Notes under the pieces: model-generated
What the model was told of the DNA's origin: nothing
The model's input: the letters and a program-made list of their open reading frames with translations, nothing else
Database searches by the model: none
Translations under genes and position numbers: made by a program
In this document: piece by piece, positions 5,479-11,260 of the stretch
How the letters are laid out: each line of letters begins with the position of its first letter
Numbering within the stretch: the first letter of the stretch is position 1
NCBI GenBank assembly: GCA_903909905.1
Contig: CAIVXP010000159.1
Coordinates: forward strand, 1 to 11,260
Direction: 5' to 3'
DNA: 11,260 bases
Source of the DNA: Akkermansiaceae bacterium
GTDB lineage: Bacteria > Verrucomicrobiota > Verrucomicrobiia > Verrucomicrobiales > Akkermansiaceae

Positions 5479-7011
5479 ATGAAAACAAAAATCTCACATC
5501 CAGCCCTCGCGCTCGGAATCTGCCTGCTTGCCTCCGCGCACGCCGCGCCCAAGAAACCGAACATCCTAGTCATCTGGGGCGATGACATCGGCCAGTTCAA
5601 CATCAGCGCCTACAACAACGGCATGATGGGTTACAAAACGCCAAACATCGACCGCATCGCCAAAGAAGGCGCGATGTTCACCGACTGGTACGGCCAACAA
5701 AGCTGCACCGCCGGCCGCGCTGCATTCATCACCGGCCAATCACCTATCCGCACCGGCCTCACCAAGGTCGGCCTGCCCGGCGCACCCGAAGGCATGAAGA
5801 AGGAAGACCCGACCATCCCCACCCTGCTCAAGGCGCAAGGTTACACGACCGGCCAGTTTGGCAAAAACCACCTCGGCGACCGCGACGAAATGCTGCCCAC
5901 CGCCCACGGCTTCGATGAATTTTTCGGCAACCTCTACCACCTCAATGCGGAAGAAGAACCGGAAAATCCCGACTATCCGAAAGATCCCGAGTTCAAAAAG
6001 AAATTCGGCCCGCGCGGCGTGATCCATAGCTTCGCCGATGGCAAAATCGAAGACACCGGCCCGCTCACCAAAAAGCGCATGGAAACGATCGACGAGGAAG
6101 TCAACGCCAAGGCACTCGACTTCATGGTCCGCGCGGTCAAGGCCGACAAGCCGTTCTTCCTTTGGTGGAACTCCACCCGCATGCACATCTTCACCCACCT
6201 CAAGGCAGAGTCCGAAGGCAAGACCGGCCTCGGTGTCTATGCCGACGGCATGGTCGAACACGACGGCCATGTCGGCGAGGTGCTCGACAAACTCAAGGAG
6301 CTCGGCATCGAAGACAACACGATCGTGATGTACTCGTCCGACAACGGCGCCGAAACCTTCACTTGGCCCGATGGCGGCACCACGATGTTCCGCGGTGAGA
6401 AAAACACGCAGTGGGAAGGCGGCTACCGCGTCCCAACCCTCATGCGCTGGCCCGGCACGATCAAGCCCGGCACCATCGTCAATGACATCGGCGCCCACGA
6501 GGACATGCTCACCACACTCGTCGCCGCTGCCGGCGACACCACCGCCAAAGACGAACTCCTCAAAGGCCGCAAGGTCGGCAACATGACCTACAAGGTCCAC
6601 CTCGACGGCTACGACCTCGGCCCCGCACTCAAAGGCGCAGCCGAATGGCCTCGCAAGGAGTTTATCTACTGGACCGATGATGGCAGCGTTGCCGCACTCC
6701 GCTATAACAACTGGAAGGTAACCTTCCTCGAACAGGAAGAAGAAGGACTCAAGGTCTGGCAAAACCCCTTCACCGAACTGCGCGCCCCGAAAATCTGCAA
6801 CCTGCGGATGGACCCCTTCGAACGTGCAGAACACGAAAATGCCATCGGCTACCAACGCTGGTACCTCGACCGCATGTTCATCATCGCACCCGCCGGCGCC
6901 TATGTCGGAAAATGGCTTCAAAGCTTCCGCGAATTCCCACCACGCCAGAAACCAGGTAGCTTCAACCTCGACCGCGTGATGGAGGCGGTGACCTCCGGAT
7001 CGAAGCAGTAA
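5479..7011 (+). CDS. Exported sulfatase (type I, formylglycine-dependent)
   Basis: The product (510 aa) hydrolyses a sulfate ester, probably in the periplasm or outside the cell. A signal peptide (about residues 1-22, ending SAHA) precedes KPNILVIWGDD, whose aspartates 35-36 bind calcium. The sulfatase signature is C76-T-A-G-R80 (C-x-[PA]-x-R); C76 would be oxidised to formylglycine. Other active-site elements are GKNHLGD with K129 and H131, H236 in MHIFTH, the metal-binding S287-D-N-G and the FRGEKNTQWEGGYRVP region with K308. All key residues are present, so the enzyme should be active. No formylglycine-generating enzyme or anSME is visible in the window, so it must be encoded elsewhere. 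A terminator follows directly, giving at least partly separate transcription from the genes after it. The substrate (polysaccharide sulfate, aryl sulfate or other) cannot be determined. Confidence 0.93.
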   Translation: MKTKISHPALALGICLLASAHAAPKKPNILVIWGDDIGQFNISAYNNGMMGYKTPNIDRIAKEGAMFTDWYGQQSCTAGRAAFITGQSPIRTGLTKVGLPGAPEGMKKEDPTIPTLLKAQGYTTGQFGKNHLGDRDEMLPTAHGFDEFFGNLYHLNAEEEPENPDYPKDPEFKKKFGPRGVIHSFADGKIEDTGPLTKKRMETIDEEVNAKALDFMVRAVKADKPFFLWWNSTRMHIFTHLKAESEGKTGLGVYADGMVEHDGHVGEVLDKLKELGIEDNTIVMYSSDNGAETFTWPDGGTTMFRGEKNTQWEGGYRVPTLMRWPGTIKPGTIVNDIGAHEDMLTTLVAAAGDTTAKDELLKGRKVGNMTYKVHLDGYDLGPALKGAAEWPRKEFIYWTDDGSVAALRYNNWKVTFLEQEEEGLKVWQNPFTELRAPKICNLRMDPFERAEHENAIGYQRWYLDRMFIIAPAGAYVGKWLQSFREFPPRQKPGSFNLDRVMEAVTSGSKQ

Positions 7012-7046
7012 ACGGCCAGACTGGCGTATTGAATGCTCGACCGATT

Positions 7047-7080
7047 GAGCCACATCCTGTTAGGGGTGTGGCTCTTTATT
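7047..7080 (+). terminator. Intrinsic terminator after the sulfatase gene
   Basis: GAGCCACA (7047-7054) pairs with TGTGGCTC (7067-7074). The stem extends inward with TCC/GGG (one T-G pair) to 11 pairs around a 6-nt loop and is followed at once by TTTATT. It lies 35 bases after the sulfatase stop and 41 bases before the next gene. The form is that of a Rho-independent terminator, though the T-tract is short and interrupted, so read-through into the next gene is possible. Confidence 0.75.
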
Positions 7081-7120
7081 CGCAGCCCCACCTGCACACC
7101 ATTCAACTCAACGCCACACC

Positions 7121-8605
7121 ATGAAAATCAGTCACAAAAAAAACCGCCCGCTCACCGCGCTACTTGGAGGACTTGGGGCACTCACCCTCACCAGTTCGTT
7201 CGCACAACAATTGCCCACCACCGGCACGATCGACACACGCTCCGGAAAACTCGAACTCGAAAACGGCTATCCGACCAAAGAGACCGCCGCAAAAATGTTC
7301 GACGAGATCGACTACCAACGCGCCTGCCAAGCCTACCTCTGGGCCCTTCCCATCATGGCCATGCAGCAATGGCAGCAGGAACACATCACCAAGTTCGGCG
7401 CAGGCAATCTCGACTATGTCGATTACCTCACCTTCAAGGACAAACTCGGACTCCTCACCGCCAACGCCACCACGCCCTACATCATGGCGTTTCCCAACAT
7501 GAAGGAAACTGGCCCGCTGGTGTTCGAAATCCCCGCAGGCCCCACCGCCGGCGGCTTCACCGATTTCTGGCAACGCCCGATTACCGACTCCGGCCAGACC
7601 GGACCCGACAAAGGCCAAGGCGGCAAGTACCTCATCCTCGGCCCCGACGATCCGGACATCCGCCCCGAAGGTTACCATGTCTTCCGCTCGCCAACGGTGA
7701 ACATCTGGTCCGCCCACCGCGCGCTCGATCCCGATCCCGTAAAAGCCAAAGCACTCGTCGATGCCCTGCGCATCTACCCCTACAGCCAACGCGACAATCC
7801 ACCCCCCACCCGCCACATCTCGCCCGACGGCCGCAAGTGGAGCGGCGAACAACCACGCGGACTCGCCTACTGGGAAGGGCTTTCAAAAGTGATCAACCAA
7901 GAACCGGTCATCGAACGCGACCGCATGATGATGGGCATGCTCCAACCCCTCGGCATCGAAAAGGGCAAGCCTTTCAACCCGACCGATCGCCAAAAAGAAA
8001 TCTTCACCGAAGCCACCCAGGTCGGCGAAGTGATGGCCCGCATGATCGGCTATGAAAAACGCTTCGAAGGCGTGAAGGTATGGCCCGGAAAAAATTGGGA
8101 AATCTCGCTCTGCCTCATGGAAACCAACCAAGAGGCACCCCACCATACCCAACTCGATGAACGCAGCTCGTGGTTCTACGAAGCGGTCGGCGTTTCGGTC
8201 GGCATGATGGGCCGCACGGTCGGCTTCGGCCAAGTGTACCTCGAGTCGTCCAAGGACAGCGATGGCCATTGGCTCGACGGCAGCAAGACCTACAAACTCA
8301 CCGTGCCAAAAGATGCGCCAGTCGCGCAGTTCTGGTCCTTTACGGTCTATGACAACGAGACCCGCTGCTTCGTCGATACCGGCATGCCGCCCGACCGCTC
8401 GTCGCGCGACAAGCAGATCGCTAAAAATGACGATGGCTCGGTCGAACTCTACTTCGGACCCGAAGCTCCCGCCGGCAAACCCGAAAGCAACTGGATCAAA
8501 ACACTCCCCGGCAAAGGCTGGTTCACCTACTTCCGCCTCTACGGACCCACACAGCCCTACTTCGATCGTTCATGGGTGCTTCCCGATATCGAAGTGCTGA
8601 AATGA
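7121..8605 (+). CDS. DUF1254/DUF1214 domain protein, exported
   Basis: The product (494 aa) has an N-terminal signal peptide (about 1-28, ending SSFA). A DUF1254 region follows at about 65-220 (LWALPIMAMQQW, the NATTPYIMAF segment, then GPLVFEIPAG). A DUF1214 region at about 385-482 has the typical PVAQFWSFTVYD, DGSVELYFGP, GKGWFTYFRLYGPTQPYFD run. The two-domain order and length match other members, so the gene is complete. The biochemical role of this family is not established. The GW/RLYGPT block and the conserved aromatic residues suggest a folded binding or enzymatic domain in the periplasm. The gene overlaps the HAD gene by ATGA, so the two are translationally coupled and likely act together. 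The ATG at 7121 leads straight into a K-rich, hydrophobic signal sequence, which supports that start. Confidence 0.9.
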   Translation: MKISHKKNRPLTALLGGLGALTLTSSFAQQLPTTGTIDTRSGKLELENGYPTKETAAKMFDEIDYQRACQAYLWALPIMAMQQWQQEHITKFGAGNLDYVDYLTFKDKLGLLTANATTPYIMAFPNMKETGPLVFEIPAGPTAGGFTDFWQRPITDSGQTGPDKGQGGKYLILGPDDPDIRPEGYHVFRSPTVNIWSAHRALDPDPVKAKALVDALRIYPYSQRDNPPPTRHISPDGRKWSGEQPRGLAYWEGLSKVINQEPVIERDRMMMGMLQPLGIEKGKPFNPTDRQKEIFTEATQVGEVMARMIGYEKRFEGVKVWPGKNWEISLCLMETNQEAPHHTQLDERSSWFYEAVGVSVGMMGRTVGFGQVYLESSKDSDGHWLDGSKTYKLTVPKDAPVAQFWSFTVYDNETRCFVDTGMPPDRSSRDKQIAKNDDGSVELYFGPEAPAGKPESNWIKTLPGKGWFTYFRLYGPTQPYFDRSWVLPDIEVLK

Positions 8606-9579
8606 AACCACCGATGAAATCGCTCGTTGTCATCGCGCTCGCATTCATCACGGCATCGCTGCATGCCGCCGATCCACTTCCTTCGTGGAACGACGGCGCA
8701 GCAAAACAAGCCATCACCGCGTTTGTCACAAAGACAACTGCCGATGGCTCTGCCGATTTTGTACCGCCCGCCGAACGCATCGCCACCTTCGACAACGACG
8801 GCACGCTGTGGGGCGAACAGCCGATGTATTTCCAAGCGTTCTTCATCTTCGACCGCATCAAGCAACTCGCCCCCACACATCCGGAATGGAAGGACAAAGA
8901 GCCATTCGCATCGGTTCTCAAAGGCGATCTGAAGTCCGCCCTCGCCGGTGGCGAACGCGCCTTGCTCGAAATGGCCATGGCCACCCACGCAGGCACCACC
9001 ACCGAGGAGTTTGAAAAAATCGTCAGCGACTGGGCCAACACCGCCAAGCATCCGAAGTCAGGCAAGCATTTCACCGAAATGGTCTACCAGCCGATGCTCG
9101 AAGTGCTGGCCTACCTTCGCGCCAACGGCTTCAAAACCTTCATCGTCTCCGGCGGCGGCATCGAGTTCATGCGCCCGTGGACGGAGAAAGTTTACGGCAT
9201 CCCGCCCGAACAAGTCATCGGCTCGAGCATCAAAACGAAATTCGAACTCCGCGACGGCAAGCCGGTCCTCGCACGCCTGCCGGAACTCAATTTCATCGAT
9301 GACAAGGAAGGCAAGCCCGTCGCCATCCAACAACACATCGGCCGCCGACCAATCATCGCCTTCGGCAATTCCGATGGCGACTTCCAGATGCTCGAGTGGA
9401 CCACCGCCGGCAAAGGCCCGCGCCTCGCACTCATCGTCCATCACGACGACACCCAACGCGAATACGCCTACGACCGCGGCTCACACATCGGCAAACTCGA
9501 AAAAGGCCTCGACGAAGCGCCCCAACGCGGCTGGTCGATCATCAGCATGAAAAACGATTGGAAAAACATTTACCCATAA
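8602..9579 (+). CDS. Exported HAD-superfamily hydrolase (phosphatase-like)
   Basis: The product (325 aa from the ATG at 8602) carries a signal peptide ending SLHA (about residue 22), unusual for a HAD enzyme because most are cytoplasmic. HAD motif I is FDNDGT with nucleophile D64 and acid/base D66. Motif II is the serine of IVSGGG (S183). A lysine in DKEGKP (K235 or K238) fits motif III, and GNSDGD (255-260) gives the motif IV acids D258 and D260. The pattern is phosphoserine-phosphatase-like, with a helical cap between motifs I and II. It would hydrolyse a phosphate ester in the periplasm. A second in-frame ATG at 8614 is an alternative start that keeps the signal peptide. Its start overlaps the stop of the DUF1254 gene, and the porin-like gene follows after six bases, so all three are in one operon. 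The substrate is unknown. Confidence 0.88.
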   Translation: MKPPMKSLVVIALAFITASLHAADPLPSWNDGAAKQAITAFVTKTTADGSADFVPPAERIATFDNDGTLWGEQPMYFQAFFIFDRIKQLAPTHPEWKDKEPFASVLKGDLKSALAGGERALLEMAMATHAGTTTEEFEKIVSDWANTAKHPKSGKHFTEMVYQPMLEVLAYLRANGFKTFIVSGGGIEFMRPWTEKVYGIPPEQVIGSSIKTKFELRDGKPVLARLPELNFIDDKEGKPVAIQQHIGRRPIIAFGNSDGDFQMLEWTTAGKGPRLALIVHHDDTQREYAYDRGSHIGKLEKGLDEAPQRGWSIISMKNDWKNIYP

Positions 9580-9585
9580 TCACCC

Positions 9586-10365
9586 ATGAAAACACCAAGT
9601 ACCCTCTTAGTTCTCATACTCACCGCAAGCACCCTGCACGCACAGGATGCCGACCTCGCCAAAAAACTTGCCAACCCGGTCGCCGATCTCATCAGCGTGC
9701 CGATCCAAAGCAATGTCGATTTCAATGTCGGCCCCGGCGATGGCACGATCTCGCGCACCAATGTTCAACCGGTCATTCCCATCGGCCTCAATGACGAATG
9801 GAATGTGATCTCCCGCACGATCCTTCCGATCATCGACCAAGAAGGCATAGACCTTGCGGGTGCCACCGATGAGTTCGGCCTCGGCGACACGGTTCAAAGT
9901 TTCTTCTTTTCGCCAAAATCCAGCGACCCGATCTGGGGCGTCGGCCCGGCCTTTCTCATTCCCACCGCGACCGACGATGTCCTCGGCGGCGATCAATGGG
10001 GTATCGGACCCACCGCAGTCGTTCTCAAACAGCAAGGCCCGTGGACCTACGGCGCACTGAGCAACCACCTCTGGGACTTCACCGGCGACAACGATCGCCC
10101 GGGTGTGAACGCGACTTTCATCCAACCCTTCGTCTCCTACATCACTGCCACCAAGACCACCTTCACACTCAACTCCGAGAGCACCTACGACTGGCGCGGC
10201 AACGAGTGGAACGCACCACTCAACTTCGTCGTCAGCCAACTCCTCAAAATCGGCGACCAACCGGTGCAAATCTTCGCCGGCGCACGCTACTACCTCGACA
10301 CTCCCGATGGCGGACCCGATTGGGGCCTTCGCTTCGGCCTAACCTTCCTTTTCCCGAAAAGCTAA
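9586..10365 (+). CDS. Outer-membrane channel-like protein, MetA-pathway (phenol-degradation type) family
   Basis: The product (259 aa) has a signal peptide (cleavage near LHA/QD, residue 19) and then alternating, Gly- and aromatic-rich strands, as expected for an outer-membrane β-barrel. The order NPVADLISVPIQSN, NVQPVIPIGLNDEWN, SRTILPIIDQE, GLGDTVQSFFFSPK, WGVGPAFLIPTATDD and GIGPTAVVLKQQGPWTYG is characteristic of proteins related to the MetA-pathway/phenol-degradation barrel family, often misnamed neuromedin U in databases. Members are thought to let small, often hydrophobic compounds cross the outer membrane. It lies six bases after the HAD gene, so the operon pairs a periplasmic hydrolase with an outer-membrane channel. 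It ends in FLFPKS, without the common terminal Phe. The transported compound is unknown. Confidence 0.82.
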   Translation: MKTPSTLLVLILTASTLHAQDADLAKKLANPVADLISVPIQSNVDFNVGPGDGTISRTNVQPVIPIGLNDEWNVISRTILPIIDQEGIDLAGATDEFGLGDTVQSFFFSPKSSDPIWGVGPAFLIPTATDDVLGGDQWGIGPTAVVLKQQGPWTYGALSNHLWDFTGDNDRPGVNATFIQPFVSYITATKTTFTLNSESTYDWRGNEWNAPLNFVVSQLLKIGDQPVQIFAGARYYLDTPDGGPDWGLRFGLTFLFPKS

Positions 10366-10398
10366 TCCAATAAAACAAAATCAACCATATCACGAACC

Positions 10399-11151
10399 AT
10401 GAAAACGACAGCCACCACCATCGCATTGCTATCCACCGTTTCCGCATTCGCCGGAAGCTCCACCCCACCGATCGAATCCACCGCACCCGCCGAAGTTTCC
10501 TCATGGGAAGTCCGCGGCGCTCTCTACGGATGGGCTGAGTCCTTCGACGGCGATGTCGGCATCCGCGGCCTCACTGCACCGCTCGATCTCTCGTTTGATG
10601 ATATCCTCAAGGACCTCGACATCGCCTTCATGGGCGCACTCGAAGTCGGCCGCGATCGCTGGAGTTTCCTTGCCGATGTGAACTACGCAAAAGTCAGCGA
10701 CAGCATCCCGGTAGCAGCAGCCGCCACCACGCTCGAGTTCGAACAAAAACAATTCCTCGGCAATTTCCTCGCGATCTACGAAACCGTGAAGACCGACACG
10801 CTCGACCTCGACCTCTTCGCCGGCGCGCGCGTGAACTGGATCGACGCACAACTCTCCATCCCCTCCGACAGCCGCTCGGCCGACAAAACCTGGGTCGACC
10901 CGATCATCGGCGCTCGTTTCCAATCCGACCTCTGCGAGAAATTTTTCTTCCGCGCCCTCGGCGACATCGGCGGCTTCGATGTTTCATCCGAACTCACCTG
11001 GCAAGCCTTGGCCGGCTTCGGCTACCGCGTCATGGATAACGGCGCAATCCTGCTCGGCTATCGCGGCATCGGCACCGACTATACCGACGGCGGCTTCACC
11101 TACGATGTCGTCACACACGGCCCCATACTCGGCTTCGAATACCGCTTCTGA
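10399..11151 (+). CDS. Outer-membrane β-barrel protein of unknown function
   Basis: The product (250 aa) has a signal peptide (about 1-18, ending AFA), a short Pro/Ser linker, then amphipathic strands from about residue 35 to a C-terminal YRF, the terminal-Phe signal used for insertion by the BAM complex. WEVRGALYGWAESFDGDVGIRG and LDLSFDDILKDLDIAFMGALE (each given only as landmark segments, residues 36-57 and 62-82) resemble a widespread family of hypothetical outer-membrane proteins. A barrel of roughly 8-12 strands is expected. It lies 33 bases after the first barrel gene with no terminator between, so it is probably in the same operon. A structural or transport role is inferred; no function is known. 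Confidence 0.78.
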   Translation: MKTTATTIALLSTVSAFAGSSTPPIESTAPAEVSSWEVRGALYGWAESFDGDVGIRGLTAPLDLSFDDILKDLDIAFMGALEVGRDRWSFLADVNYAKVSDSIPVAAAATTLEFEQKQFLGNFLAIYETVKTDTLDLDLFAGARVNWIDAQLSIPSDSRSADKTWVDPIIGARFQSDLCEKFFFRALGDIGGFDVSSELTWQALAGFGYRVMDNGAILLGYRGIGTDYTDGGFTYDVVTHGPILGFEYRF

Positions 11152-11190
11152 TTTCATCAAAAAATTTTACATCAACCCATCATCCCACAC

Positions 11191-11260
11191 ATGCACGCAA
11201 AACTAATCGCACTCGCCCTCGCATCCGCCACCACGCTCGCCCTCACGCCAAGCTGCGCGA
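11191..11260 (+). CDS. Exported protein, N-terminal fragment (runs off right edge)
   Basis: The ATG at 11191 opens a frame of 23 codons to the window edge: a Lys, a long Ala/Leu-rich hydrophobic segment and then TPSC, with the Cys at residue 22. This is a signal peptide. The Cys suggests a lipoprotein, but Pro at the -2 position is atypical for a lipobox, so a normal type I signal remains possible. It starts 39 bases after the second barrel gene, in the same orientation, and continues the operon of exported proteins. The function cannot be judged from this fragment. Confidence 0.6.
   Translation, partial: MHAKLIALALASATTLALTPSCA

Noticed and set aside
5740..7053. 437-codon open frame on the minus strand, opposite the sulfatase
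   Set aside because: It is the complement of a complete sulfatase with intact active site. Strong third-position C/G bias leaves the antisense frame free of stops; its translation is rich in low-complexity Val/Ala/Glu/Phe and shows no known motif.
7033..8055. 340-codon open frame on the + strand overlapping the DUF1254 gene
   Set aside because: It begins inside the sulfatase terminator region, its product is dominated by Arg, His, Pro and Thr, and it lies out of frame with a clear conserved protein. It is a codon-bias shadow.
9607..10269. 220-codon minus-strand open frame opposite the first barrel gene
   Set aside because: It is an antisense shadow of a conserved outer-membrane protein with signal peptide; the reverse product has no motif or credible start region.

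Overview
The window comes from a GC-rich, carbohydrate-degrading Gram-negative bacterium, most likely a Verrucomicrobiota or other PVC-superphylum member. This assignment is inferred from gene content: a sulfatase with an export signal, a long SSS-type sugar symporter, exported β-barrels, and start codons without Shine-Dalgarno sequences. No rRNA or other phylogenetic marker is present. Apart from one gene fragment at the left edge, every gene lies on the + strand. No tRNA, rRNA, CRISPR array, transposase or phage gene was seen.

Region A (1-5091) looks like a sugar-acid catabolic cassette. A divergent partial gene (1-68, minus) has the start of an IclR-type regulator. It is followed by an RraA/HMG-aldolase-like protein (172-858), a mandelate racemase/muconate lactonizing enolase-superfamily dehydratase (960-2126), a short-chain dehydrogenase (2180-2968) and a 634-residue SGLT-like sodium/solute symporter (3187-5091). 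The inferred logic is Na+-driven uptake of a sugar or sugar acid, oxidation or dehydration to a 2-keto-3-deoxy acid, and possible retro-aldol cleavage by the RraA-like protein. The IclR-type protein would sense an intermediate. The exact substrate cannot be read from the sequence.

Region B (5092-5478) is a 387-base gap. It holds a perfect 10-bp stem-loop, a 49-codon open stretch that looks like the decayed 3' end of a gene, and a cluster of TTGCA words upstream of the sulfatase.

Region C (5479-11260) is a run of genes whose products all appear to be exported. A sulfatase with CxAxR signature (5479-7011) is closed by a good intrinsic terminator. After it come a DUF1254/DUF1214 protein (7121-8605), an exported HAD hydrolase overlapping it by ATGA (8602-9579), a MetA-pathway-type outer-membrane channel-like protein (9586-10365), a second outer-membrane β-barrel (10399-11151) and the first 23 codons of another exported protein, perhaps a lipoprotein (11191 to the edge). 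The run looks like one envelope operon of unknown purpose and is the best candidate here for an undescribed system. It may process an anionic (sulfate- or phosphate-bearing) compound in the periplasm and move it across the outer membrane.

Non-coding points of note are a C-rich 12-nt tandem repeat before the symporter start (a potential G-quadruplex on the opposite strand), tandem short repeats and a hairpin before the enolase-superfamily gene, and a 22-bp-spaced direct repeat in the divergent regulatory region.
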